A stretch of DNA of 64,000 bases from an uncultured Bacteroides sp. (GTDB lineage Bacteria; Bacteroidota; Bacteroidia; Bacteroidales; Bacteroidaceae): NCBI GenBank assembly GCA_900555635.1, contig USLU01000007.1:1-64000 (forward strand). Reading direction: 5' to 3'. A program made the position numbers and the translations under genes. The notes below the pieces were generated by a model, which saw only the letters and a program-made list of their open reading frames with translations, was not told where the DNA came from and ran no database searches. Shown here piece after piece: positions 25,401-33,650 of this stretch (position 1 is the first letter of the stretch; each line of letters begins with the position of its first letter).

Positions 25401-28045
25401 CCAGCAAGACAGATCCCAGCGGTATTAAGATGCTTGCTTTCTCACTCGATAAAGATTCCTACGAGATTGGTGAAACGGCAACAGCCATCATTCCGGCTGC
25501 CGCAGGAGGACGTGCACTTGTTTCCCTAGAAAACGGTTCAACCGTGCTGCAACGTGAATGGATTGAAATCAACAATCAGGGAGATACGAAGTATTCATTC
25601 AAGGTAACCCCTGAAATGGCACCGAATGTATATTTACATATCAGCCTGATACAACCTTACGCACAAACGGTAAATGATTTGCCGATTCGTATGTATGGAG
25701 TTGTCCCGGTTTTGGTAACCAACAAACAAACCATTCTGCAACCTCAAATCAATATGCCGGAAGTATTACGACCTGAAACCAACTTCAATGTCACCGTTAG
25801 TGAAAAGAACGGCAAGCCCATGACTTATACTTTGGCCATTGTAGATGACGGTTTGCTCGATCTCACCAATTTTAAGACACCCAATCCTTGGAACGATTTC
25901 TATGCCCGTGAAGCATTAGGCATCCGCACGTGGGATATGTATGACGACGTATTGGGTGCTTCGGCTGGTCGCTACGCATCCCTGTTCAGTACGGGAGGAG
26001 ACGAAATGCTGAAACCTGCCGATGCCAAAGCAAACCGCTTCAAACCGGTAGTGAAGTTTATCGGGCCATTCTATTTAGGTAAAGGAAAGCAGCAGACCCA
26101 TACCTTAAAACTGCCTATGTACGTAGGTTCTGTGCGTACCATGGTAGTGGCAGGACAAGATGGAGCTTACGGGGATGCCGAAAAAACATCCTTTGTACGT
26201 ACCCCTTTGATGTTACTATCAACCCTTCCACGCGTTCTCAGCACACAAGAGGAGATAGCTGTACCGGTAAACATCTTCGCAATGGAAAAAGAAGTGAAGA
26301 ATGCTACAATATCGATCCAAGCTACCGGTGGTGGAGTACAGGTAGTGGGTAATACCCGGCAATCTGTCACATTCAGTCAACCCGGTGACCAACTTGTATT
26401 CTTCAAAATAAAAACTGGTAATAGAACGGGAAAAGCCACCATCCATTTCACTGCTACCGGAGGAGGACAACAAGCCAAAGAAACCATTGAAATAGAAGTG
26501 CGCAACCCGAATCCTGCCATAACACTATGCAACAGTCAGTGGGTAGAAGCAGGAAAGAGTATCACTCTCCCCTATTCACTGCAAGGTGCTTCCTCTGCCA
26601 ACAGTAATGTACGGTTGGAAGTTTCGCGCATACCTTCTGTAGATATCAGCCGCCGGTTCGACTTCCTTTATAACTATCAGCATAACTGTACAGAGCAGTT
26701 GACATCAAAAGCTTTGCCGTTATTGTTCGTTAGTCAGTTCAAAGCAGTAGATGATAAAGAAACTGAAAAGATAAAAGCGAATGTGCAAGAAGGAATCCGC
26801 CAACTTTATGCCCGCCAGCTTCCCAACGGAGGATTTGTTTACTGGCCGGGAAATGCCGTAGCCGATGAATGGATTACGTCTTACGCCGGTATGTTCCTCG
26901 TTCTGGCACAAGAAAAAGGGTATGCAGTCAATCAGAATGTACTAAGCAAGTGGAAACGCTTCCAACGTGCCGCCGCCCAGAACTGGCGAATGCCTCAGCA
27001 AGAAAGCAGCTGGATACAATGGCAATCGGATTTGCAACAAGCATTCAGGCTTTACACCTTGGCGCTGGCAGGTGCTCCCGAATATGGAGCCATGAACCGC
27101 ATGAAGGAGCAACCCGGATTATCCATACAAGCCAAATGGAGACTGGCAGCTGCATACGCTTTAACCGGCAAGACGAAACCTTCCGGCGAACTGATTTACA
27201 ATATCGAAACAACCATTACCCCCTACTCCTCTCAGAACTTTATATACGGTTCATCCGACCGCGACGAAGCTATGATTCTGGAGACTCTGCTTTTGATGAA
27301 CCGTGAGCAAGCCGCCTTGCAACAAGCTAAAAAAGTGTCACACAATCTTTCTCAGGAAAGTTGGTTCAGTACACAATCCACGGCATTTGCTTTAATGGCA
27401 ATGGGAAGGTTGGCAGAGAAACTTTCCGGTACCTTTGATTTCTCCTGGAGTTGGAACGGCAAAACACAACCGGTGGTTAAATCAGCAAAAGCCGTGTTCG
27501 AAAAAGAACTGTCACCTACACCGAGTACCGGTAGTGTATCTTTGAAGAATCAAGGAAAGGGAGCTTTAAATGTAGACCTCATTACGCGTATACAATTATT
27601 AAACGACACGCTTCCTGCTTTGAATAATAATCTCCGTCTGGATGTGAGATATACGGATATGAATGGTTCTCCTATTTCTGTAGAGGATATCAAGCAAGGA
27701 ACAGACTTCCTGGCAACAATTGTAGTAGGAAATATCAGTGGTACCACCGATTATAGCAACTTGGCATTGACACATATCATACCTTCCGGTTGGGAGATAT
27801 CCAATGAACGGCTGAATGCGTCTGCAGAGTCTTCCCCTACCCGTAATTATACCTATCAGGATATACGTGACGACCGTGTGCTCACCTATTTCGATCTGGA
27901 TCGTGGCGAGTCGAAGAAATTTACAGTAAGGCTTCAAGCTACTTATGCGGGCAATTTCGTTTTACCGGCTATCCAATGCGAAGCCATGTATGATGCTTCG
28001 GCACAAGCACGAACTAAAGCAGGAAGGACAATGGTAAGCCGATGA
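22433..28045 (+). CDS. Bacterial alpha-2-macroglobulin family lipoprotein
   Basis: A 1870-aa giant lipoprotein. The signal peptide ends with lipobox LSSC (Cys27), so it is tethered in the periplasm or to the outer membrane. Repeated MG (macroglobulin) domains fill the N-terminal half; the MG2-type region contains FIYGERGVWRPGDTLHITF at about residues 640-660. The thioester motif CTEQ lies at residues 1419-1422 within the thioester-containing helical domain, so this is the protease-trapping type able to react covalently with attackers. It is followed by pbpC, the same pairing as E. coli yfhM-pbpC, suggesting that it protects or repairs the cell envelope. A 20-bp hairpin lies between the two genes. 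Confidence 0.93.
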   Translation: MKRTETKCRIADKLFYLLLLVSVLSSCKSTPKDIIPSAEYAPYVSAYTGGVISQNSSIRIELAQDQPMVDLNNELKDNPFSFSPSLKGKAYWISNNTIEFVPEEGALKPGKFYEATFQLGDFVEVESRLKEFNFSFRVQERNFTLHTEPITVTATQPNVVNVKGELRFSDTVKKEEVEKILSAYGNGKKITVNITATDNPTRYQYEINSIPREAEDYSLKITANGSPAGIDLQQEDEILIPAKNKFQFLSAERIDQPENGIEIVFSNPISVTQDLKGLIEIPEISSSIFQIKDNKVSIYFEASQLDKLTLKIDKGVKDYKDKSLGNSHSISFSELNLKPEVEMATTAAILPDSKSLIIPFRAVNLHAVDLSIIRIYENNVLMFMQTNTLSSANELRRSGRLVYKKTLWLSKDSSKDVHQWEDYSIDLAGLIRQEPGAIYRVILSFRQEYSAYPCGGAENQNMKFADNSTTNGLTKVGSDTLSEEEESDWDTPQSYFYYNGGVEMNWSQYDWRERNNPCHPSYYMDSDRAAACNVLASNIGMIVKRNSLNKLWIAVSNMLDTAPISKAKLTVYNFQLQPIGTGETNGEGFAEITPKGVPFIVVAEADKQKAYVRVVDGEEQSVSRFDVGGKEIHKGLKGFIYGERGVWRPGDTLHITFILEDREKRIPDKHPVALEIYNPRGQFYTKMISTQGLNGFYTFNVATQPDDPTGLWNAYIKVGGTSFHKSLRIETVKPNRLKINLKLPQNILQASEKEVPVTLSSAWLTGATASRLQAKVEMSLSKVNTQFKNFGQYIFNDPATEFTTIKTDVFNGTLDSEGKTAFMLKLPTATNAPGMLNATLTTRVFEPGGDASIFTQSVPFSPFSSYVGINLNQPKGKYIETDKDHRFDVVTVDAKGQLVNRSNLEYKIYRIDWSWWWEEREESFGTYVNSSSITPVASGNLQTSGGKASFQFRINYPAWGRYLIYVKDRESGHATGGTVYIDWPEWRGRSSKTDPSGIKMLAFSLDKDSYEIGETATAIIPAAAGGRALVSLENGSTVLQREWIEINNQGDTKYSFKVTPEMAPNVYLHISLIQPYAQTVNDLPIRMYGVVPVLVTNKQTILQPQINMPEVLRPETNFNVTVSEKNGKPMTYTLAIVDDGLLDLTNFKTPNPWNDFYAREALGIRTWDMYDDVLGASAGRYASLFSTGGDEMLKPADAKANRFKPVVKFIGPFYLGKGKQQTHTLKLPMYVGSVRTMVVAGQDGAYGDAEKTSFVRTPLMLLSTLPRVLSTQEEIAVPVNIFAMEKEVKNATISIQATGGGVQVVGNTRQSVTFSQPGDQLVFFKIKTGNRTGKATIHFTATGGGQQAKETIEIEVRNPNPAITLCNSQWVEAGKSITLPYSLQGASSANSNVRLEVSRIPSVDISRRFDFLYNYQHNCTEQLTSKALPLLFVSQFKAVDDKETEKIKANVQEGIRQLYARQLPNGGFVYWPGNAVADEWITSYAGMFLVLAQEKGYAVNQNVLSKWKRFQRAAAQNWRMPQQESSWIQWQSDLQQAFRLYTLALAGAPEYGAMNRMKEQPGLSIQAKWRLAAAYALTGKTKPSGELIYNIETTITPYSSQNFIYGSSDRDEAMILETLLLMNREQAALQQAKKVSHNLSQESWFSTQSTAFALMAMGRLAEKLSGTFDFSWSWNGKTQPVVKSAKAVFEKELSPTPSTGSVSLKNQGKGALNVDLITRIQLLNDTLPALNNNLRLDVRYTDMNGSPISVEDIKQGTDFLATIVVGNISGTTDYSNLALTHIIPSGWEISNERLNASAESSPTRNYTYQDIRDDRVLTYFDLDRGESKKFTVRLQATYAGNFVLPAIQCEAMYDASAQARTKAGRTMVSR

Positions 28046-28049
28046 TTTT

Positions 28050-28108
28050 GACAAAAGAACATAAGAACAAATTCACCTTTTAAATTTATGTTCTTATGTT
28101 CTTCTGTC
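28050..28108. repeat. Hairpin between the alpha-2-macroglobulin gene and pbpC
   Basis: Arms at 28050-28069 and 28089-28108 pair at 19 of 20 positions around a 19-nt loop. The arm iterates AGAACAT/AAGAACA words. It lies 5 nt after the macroglobulin stop codon and ends 17 nt before the pbpC start codon, so it would fold inside the operon mRNA and could tune the expression ratio or stability of the downstream message. Confidence 0.7.
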
Positions 28109-28125
28109 TAAACAACGACATTCTT

Positions 28126-30447
28126 ATGAATATAAAATTCATACAATATCTCAAACATTTGTCTATAAGCAGAAAGGTAATTCTTATCATTATTGCCCTT
28201 CTACTTATTGGCTATATATTTTGTCTCCCCAGCCAGCTATTTCATGTTCCTTATTCCACGGTTGTAGCCGACCGGAAGGGGGAACTATTGGGAGCACGAA
28301 TTGCTTCTGACGGACAATGGCGATTTCCTCCACGCACTACTACTCCGGAAAAGATAAAACAATGTTTGATTACTTTCGAAGATAGGCATTTCTATTACCA
28401 TTGGGGTGTCAATCCGCTATCCATCGGCAGAGCCATTTATCAAAATCTAAAAAGCAAGCGTATTATCAGTGGTGGCAGTACCCTTACCATGCAGACGATA
28501 CGATTAGCAAGGAATGAATCACGTACATTTGGAGAGAAGATCATTGAAATAATAGTAGCGACCCGCCTCGAATTCGGTGCATCTAAAGAAGAAATCCTTT
28601 CCATGTACGTCTCTCATGCTCCTTTCGGTGGTAATGTAGTAGGATTGGACGCAGCTGCCTGGCGTTACTTCGGACATCCTGCAGAAGATTTGTCTTGGGC
28701 AGAATCGGCCATGTTAGCAGTACTGCCTAATGCTCCATCCATGATTCATCTTTCCAAAGGGCGAAAAGCATTGCTAGACAAAAGGAACCGACTTCTGAAA
28801 ACACTTTATGAAAAGAGTACGATTGACCAATCAACTTATGAACTGGCTATCAGTGAGCCACTTCCCGATGAGCCTCATCCGCTTCCACAAGTTGCGCCTC
28901 ATCTGGTAAGTCGCTTCTACCAAGAACAAAATGGGAAATATCTTATCTCTACGATTGACAAAGACCTTCAAGTTCAAGTAGAGAATCTGGCTGAACGTTG
29001 GAGCAACGAGTTTAATCGTAGTGACATACGAAATTTGGCTATTCTTGTAATCGACTTATCAAGAAACGAAGTAGTGGCATATTGTGGCAATGTGCATTTC
29101 GGGCAGAAGCAAACCGGCAATCAGGTCGATGTGATACAAGCCCCGAGAAGTACCGGAAGTATATTGAAACCGTTCCTCTATTATGCCATGTTGCAAGAAG
29201 GTAGTTTGTTGCCTCATACATTATTACCGGATATTCCTATCAATATAAACGGCTTTACTCCTCAGAATTTCAGTTTGCAATTCGAAGGAGCTGTTCCTGC
29301 TTCAGAAGCTTTGGCACGTTCACTAAATATCCCTTCCGTCACCATGTTACAGAGATATGGAGTACCTAAATTCCATAATTTCCTTCGCCAGATAGGACTG
29401 AAAACATTAAACCGCCCGTCCTCCCATTACGGGCTATCCCTAATTCTAGGTGGTGCGGAAGCAACTCTATGGGATGTAACCAATGCATACGCCAATATGG
29501 GGCGTAGTCTTTTGAAACTTCCCCAAACCCGTAGTACCTTATTGACTTCTTCAGACCAAACCGCAGAACAACCGGATATCTTCCAACCGGGTGCCGTATG
29601 GCAAACTTTTGATGCCCTAACAGAAGTGAACCGTCCCGAAGAGATTGATTGGAAATCTATTCCCTCCATGCACCCTGTTGCCTGGAAAACCGGGACAAGT
29701 TACGGTTTCCGTGATGCATGGGCGGTAGGTGTAACTCCTCGCTATGCGGTAGGAGTATGGGTAGGAAATGCAACCGGAGAAGGGAAACCCGGTCTGGTAG
29801 GGGCACGAACAGCCGGTCCGGTTCTGTTCGATATATTCAATCTTCTTCCCTCTTCCTCCAGATGGTTCGAACGCCCTACCGGTATTTTTGTAGAAGCAGA
29901 AGTATGCCGCCAATCCGGACATTTGAAAAGCCGATTTTGTGAGGAAGTCGATACAATGCTTATTCTACCTGCCGGATTGAAGACCGAGGCATGCCCTTAT
30001 CATCACCTCGTCACTCTATCCGCGGACGAAACTCACCGTATCTATGAAAACTGCGCTAACACAGAGCCGACGATTCAGAAATCATGGTTCACCCTCCCTC
30101 CTGTTTGGGAATGGTACTACAGGCAACATCACCCGGAATACAGTCCTCTACCTCCCATCAAACCCGGTTGTGGAGAAGATGCCATGCAGCCCATGCAGTT
30201 CATTTATCCTCCAATGAATGCGCATATCGCACTACCCAAGCAAATGGATGGCAGCAAAGGTTTCATTACCGTAGAACTTGCCCATAGCAATCCCAACACA
30301 ACCATCTTCTGGCATCTCGATGAGACTTATCTGACGCAGACGCAGGATTTTCATAAGATTTCATTGCAACCTGCGCCTGGAAAACACTCGTTAACGGCAG
30401 TAGATAGTGAAGGAAATACAGTGTTTACCACTTTCTTTGTGAAATAA
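28126..30447 (+). CDS. pbpC: Penicillin-binding protein 1C
   Basis: A 773-aa bifunctional peptidoglycan synthase. One N-terminal transmembrane helix (about residues 17-38) is followed by a GT51 glycosyltransferase domain (TFEDRHFYYHWGVNPLSIGRA, GGSTLTMQTIRLAR). A transpeptidase domain follows, with the active-site SxxK in STGSILKPFLYY and KTGTSYGFRDAW, and a C-terminal BiPBP_C domain (about 690-773). The start at 28126 is preferred over an ATG 30 nt upstream inside the hairpin arm. PBP1C polymerises glycan in the periplasm and accompanies alpha-2-macroglobulin in many bacteria. Confidence 0.94.
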   Translation: MNIKFIQYLKHLSISRKVILIIIALLLIGYIFCLPSQLFHVPYSTVVADRKGELLGARIASDGQWRFPPRTTTPEKIKQCLITFEDRHFYYHWGVNPLSIGRAIYQNLKSKRIISGGSTLTMQTIRLARNESRTFGEKIIEIIVATRLEFGASKEEILSMYVSHAPFGGNVVGLDAAAWRYFGHPAEDLSWAESAMLAVLPNAPSMIHLSKGRKALLDKRNRLLKTLYEKSTIDQSTYELAISEPLPDEPHPLPQVAPHLVSRFYQEQNGKYLISTIDKDLQVQVENLAERWSNEFNRSDIRNLAILVIDLSRNEVVAYCGNVHFGQKQTGNQVDVIQAPRSTGSILKPFLYYAMLQEGSLLPHTLLPDIPININGFTPQNFSLQFEGAVPASEALARSLNIPSVTMLQRYGVPKFHNFLRQIGLKTLNRPSSHYGLSLILGGAEATLWDVTNAYANMGRSLLKLPQTRSTLLTSSDQTAEQPDIFQPGAVWQTFDALTEVNRPEEIDWKSIPSMHPVAWKTGTSYGFRDAWAVGVTPRYAVGVWVGNATGEGKPGLVGARTAGPVLFDIFNLLPSSSRWFERPTGIFVEAEVCRQSGHLKSRFCEEVDTMLILPAGLKTEACPYHHLVTLSADETHRIYENCANTEPTIQKSWFTLPPVWEWYYRQHHPEYSPLPPIKPGCGEDAMQPMQFIYPPMNAHIALPKQMDGSKGFITVELAHSNPNTTIFWHLDETYLTQTQDFHKISLQPAPGKHSLTAVDSEGNTVFTTFFVK

Positions 30448-30463
30448 CTCAGTGGTATATAAA

Positions 30464-31462
30464 TTAAAATAACATCATAAATAGATTAATCACACTGAGG
30501 CAACCTATTCCCGCAATCGCAATTTTCCAAACTAAAGAAAGTTCAGAATTATTCTTTTCATCTTCTTTATTATAAAGCGCTGCTTCAGTAATTTCATTTA
30601 TTTCTTGTGAATTCATTGTCTTCTGTTTCGATTCAATCTTATCTATTTTCTGCCTCAAAGCCTCCATTTCTTCTTTGTATTGTTGTAAAGCGCCTCTCAT
30701 TTCCGATACTTCTTCCTGAACCAATTGCTCAATATCATTAAAATGTTTCTTTTGGTCTGCTTCTTTCCTATAAATAAATTGAATTAACTTATTCAAATCA
30801 GAATCTGTCAAATTCAAATTTTTACTTAAATTCAAAATATCCTGATAAGCTTTCTTACCAACCTCTGTAGAAGAATTTATAAGATCATAAGCCTTCATCT
30901 GTAGAATCAACAAACCTTTAATCATACGAGTTGACAATTGTTGATTCTCGTTCATGGAACGAACTAACTGAGCCACATCCTTTAATGAAGAAGAAGTTTC
31001 ATTATTCAAATGAGTAAGTTGCTCACGTATCTTCTCGGAAGATACATGTCCGAAAAAGTTTCCTTCTAATTCACCAATGTGAGAGCCTGAATTTTCTATT
31101 CTTGATATTAAAGGAGATATATCTTTCTGGAGCCTACAAAGTTTCCGTTCCAACTCTTCCAAACCTGCTGCACTAATCTCATTTGTTACCGGCCGAATAG
31201 AATTTGTATCAGACCTGATAGAAACTTCGGACTTTTCAGCAGCCTTATTCTGTATAAATTGTATGAGTTTGCCTGCCGTTTCAAAATGCTCCAACTCTCT
31301 AATCCCAATAAAGATCCCATATTCTTTATCAAGACGATCACGAAGCTGAATTAACTTTCTATCATTATTTAATCCCATATAGCCCCTTGAACAGCCCTCA
31401 TTCACACTGACCTGCGCAACTTCACTTAATAAAACCAATAAAGTATCCCTTGAAATTTCCAT
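30464..31462 (-). CDS. Tail-anchored coiled-coil protein of an HNH cassette
   Basis: A 332-aa protein of unrecognised family. Residues about 1-75 form a compact helical domain (LRDRLDKEYGIFIGIREL ... AGKLIQFIQ) whose pattern loosely recalls an acyl-carrier fold without the modified serine. The middle, about 95-300, is mostly coiled coil (EELERKLCRLQKDISPLISR; EEMEALRQKIDKIESKQK). The last ~20 residues are one hydrophobic helix (IAIAGIGCLSVINLFMMLF), giving a tail-anchored topology with the bulk in the cytoplasm. Its start codon overlaps the stop codon of the upstream HNH-like gene (TAATG), so synthesis is coupled. It probably scaffolds or senses at the membrane for its partner; this is inference. 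Confidence 0.75.
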   Translation of the reverse strand: MEISRDTLLVLLSEVAQVSVNEGCSRGYMGLNNDRKLIQLRDRLDKEYGIFIGIRELEHFETAGKLIQFIQNKAAEKSEVSIRSDTNSIRPVTNEISAAGLEELERKLCRLQKDISPLISRIENSGSHIGELEGNFFGHVSSEKIREQLTHLNNETSSSLKDVAQLVRSMNENQQLSTRMIKGLLILQMKAYDLINSSTEVGKKAYQDILNLSKNLNLTDSDLNKLIQFIYRKEADQKKHFNDIEQLVQEEVSEMRGALQQYKEEMEALRQKIDKIESKQKTMNSQEINEITEAALYNKEDEKNNSELSLVWKIAIAGIGCLSVINLFMMLF

Positions 31463-33099
31463 TATAAACTATTTAAATCATCCAACAATCTATTTCTATT
31501 TGCATGCAACTGTTCCGAAATAGCACCCTCTGCGGTAATCTGCTCACTAATTAATCCTATTTCAGCAAAATTTTTCTCTATATTATCCTTTTTTAATGTA
31601 ACATATTCCACTCCTTTTTCAAACATCTGATAAGTTTGAAATGTCTCGACACAAGCACGATAATGCGATATTTGAGCTTGTCCTATGCTTCTTACAGTTC
31701 CTTTCACCAATAAATCGTTATAAGCACTTTGCTGTTCTCTAAACTTCATATTGCCTTTATATCTGTCAAATGCCATACACACTAATGCAGAAATAATACT
31801 TGCAATCAGTCCGGATACAATACTTGATACAGTAGAAGCAATAGGTGCCAAGAAAGGAAGAGCGGTTACAATAGCCTTTTCAATCAATTCATCCAACATA
31901 AAGCCCAACGAAGAGGCCAGGCCGGTACTGATAATTTTTAATGCCTCAAATATCCGTTCTTTCAGAGAAATGCCTTTTGAGAAAAGAATCTTAAATGCTT
32001 TTAGTATAGACCCGAACATGGAACGAATCAATTTAAACATACGTTTAGCCGTAGTAAAGAAAAAATTCATAATTGTGTTCATAATCTCGGCTACCGCATT
32101 ATTCTTCACTGCATTTTTAATCTTCTCCCAAAGAGTAGCCAATTTACTCTTCATACTAGATACAATATTGCCGAATACCCGTTTCAGCCGCATGATCAAT
32201 GTATCACCGGCAGAAGCCACACGGTTCTTAAATTCTGCTATAAACTCTACAATACTAATCTTAAGTGTTTCACCTACTAAAAGCTTTCCCGTATAGAATA
32301 ATGTTGATTTTCCAATACCGATAGCAGCATTCTTAGCTTGTCCTTTTACAGCTTCTTTTACGATAGTATGTTTTCTTTCTTTTTCTGCTGCAGCAATATT
32401 CTTCTTAACAAGTTCTCTATCTTCTCCACGTTTCCCTACAATGTATTCACCATTCTTATCTTTCTCATTCAACCACTCTCGAGGATCTTTATCACTTTTC
32501 GATCTGTTGATTGACATAGAAGTAGGCTGCACATTCTTTTCAGAATTAACCAACTCATTCAGTTTTTTTTCACTTAAGTAAGTAGAAGCAGTAACATCTT
32601 CTTTATATTGATTACAAGGTATGATATGCTCATGATCCCAATGCCCTTCAGCAGGAGTACCACTTAAGGTTTCTCCTGTATAGCAGTCCTCTATTCCATT
32701 CTCCGAACAAGCAGCAGCATCTATTTGCGCACACCGTTCCTTATACTCTTTCGTACGCCGAAATCTGTCGGAACTATGTTCACGACGATTTTGAAACTCT
32801 TTATACCTAACTTCATCCTCGGCATTAGCAAAAACTTGTTTTCCAAAATTTAACGGAGTAATGACCACTGCTCCCTGGTCGACTCTGCCATCTGCTACAT
32901 CTGAAATATCAACAATCTGATTTACAGCATCCAATGTAGCTTGTTGCAAAGTATCAAAAATATCACTCCCCAAAGAACTTTTACTATTCATGTCTTGTTG
33001 CAATTTGGCTAATTCTTCCAAATCATTCAAAGCCTCTGCATCCAGTTCTATTTCCAAATCAGCCAACATTCCTTCAAAATCTTCTTCTTGTTTTTCCAT
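31462..33099 (-). CDS. HNH-nuclease-like protein with hydrophobic C-terminal region
   Basis: A 545-aa protein not matching any family I recognise by name. Residues 1-110 are acidic and helical. Residues about 135-210 carry an HNH pattern: Cys139, WDHEHIIP at 154-161 (His156, His158), NVQP at 189-192 and INRSKSDKDP at 197-206, the usual order of His, Asn and Asn/Arg-Lys in HNH nucleases but without CxxC zinc pairs. A basic helical stretch (about 225-380) is followed by long hydrophobic segments, notably 409-444 (AIVTALPFLAPIASTVSSIV ...), suggesting membrane insertion. It is the first gene of a coupled pair. Nuclease activity, membrane insertion and any defence or toxin role are inferences; the HNH motif itself is clear. 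Confidence 0.75.
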   Translation of the reverse strand: MEKQEEDFEGMLADLEIELDAEALNDLEELAKLQQDMNSKSSLGSDIFDTLQQATLDAVNQIVDISDVADGRVDQGAVVITPLNFGKQVFANAEDEVRYKEFQNRREHSSDRFRRTKEYKERCAQIDAAACSENGIEDCYTGETLSGTPAEGHWDHEHIIPCNQYKEDVTASTYLSEKKLNELVNSEKNVQPTSMSINRSKSDKDPREWLNEKDKNGEYIVGKRGEDRELVKKNIAAAEKERKHTIVKEAVKGQAKNAAIGIGKSTLFYTGKLLVGETLKISIVEFIAEFKNRVASAGDTLIMRLKRVFGNIVSSMKSKLATLWEKIKNAVKNNAVAEIMNTIMNFFFTTAKRMFKLIRSMFGSILKAFKILFSKGISLKERIFEALKIISTGLASSLGFMLDELIEKAIVTALPFLAPIASTVSSIVSGLIASIISALVCMAFDRYKGNMKFREQQSAYNDLLVKGTVRSIGQAQISHYRACVETFQTYQMFEKGVEYVTLKKDNIEKNFAEIGLISEQITAEGAISEQLHANRNRLLDDLNSL

Positions 33100-33170
33100 A
33101 ATAGTCGTTATTAATGTTTTTCACAGTTTTCTTCAAATAAAAAAGCGTGAACCTCACTCTGCCCATTTCA

Positions 33171-33300
33171 TGAAAGTCAGGCTCTGGTAAACCTTTGGTC
33201 ATAGAAATAAGCAAGCAGATTCACGCCCATCAGGGTATGAACAATGCTTGGACTTATTTACTCATGACCAAAAACGATGTTTACCAGACTTCGACTTTCA
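33171..33300. ncRNA. Long imperfect hairpin, probable structured leader or RNA
   Basis: Arms 33171-33216 and 33246-33300 pair in five exact blocks of 8, 10, 9, 7 and 5 bp (39 pairs), separated by small, mostly asymmetric internal loops, around a 29-nt apical loop. GCGTGAA at 33145 can also pair with TTCACGC at 33220 in the loop, allowing an alternative fold. The block-and-bulge pattern looks like an RNA stem under selection. It lies 72 nt upstream of the HNH-like gene, in its probable leader. Confidence 0.5.
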
Positions 33301-33562
33301 GAGTAAACGTCCGCGACGTTCAACAATATATTATGAACTTTTCGATACGTATTTTCACATGCCCTCAGTTCAATAGTTGCAAAACTAAAAAACTTTCTGC
33401 GAAATATACTAGGAACTTGAACAAAATATCGCAAATCGCTTACTTTTTCTTGAAATTATAGCCACAGAATACTTTTAGGACGATTCTACTATGATTGCTC
33501 AAAGACAAAGGTTAAGAATACTTTAGAGTATTTAATAAAAATACCTAAAAAGAGGGAGTAGA

Positions 33563-33594
33563 TGTTCGCTAAAAAGTATATACTTTTGTTCGCT
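33563..33594 (+). promoter_or_regulatory. nagA promoter with palindromic operator
   Basis: A perfect 16-bp palindrome AAAAGTATATACTTTT (33572-33587) overlaps the -7 element TACTTTTG (33581-33588) and is framed by two direct copies of TGTTCGCT (33563 and 33587, 24 bp apart). A protein bound here would block the promoter, as expected for a sugar-responsive repressor. The start codon is at 33651. Confidence 0.55.
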
Positions 33595-33650
33595 GTAACG
33601 ATGTCCTTAATGACAAAATGTTAATTTAACAACTCTAACCCCTAAATCCT

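Larger units (their letters stand above)
33100..33650. other. Intergenic region between the HNH cassette and nagA
   Basis: This 551-bp interval has no convincing gene. From left to right it holds a long imperfect inverted repeat (33171-33300), a possible leftward -7 element (33380-33387, minus-strand TAGTTTTG) that would give the HNH mRNA a leader of about 275 nt, an AT-rich stretch, and the nagA control region (33563-33594). Confidence 0.55.

Noticed and set aside
32302..32331. GIGKST in the HNH-like protein (residues 261-266) as a Walker A motif
   Set aside because: The first glycine of GxxxxGKS/T is Ala258 and there is no Walker B strand nearby, so no ATPase is claimed.
33195..33461. 88-codon plus-strand open frame over the hairpin
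   Set aside because: Starts inside the inverted repeat and has no recognisable domain; it probably reflects AT-rich sequence without stops.
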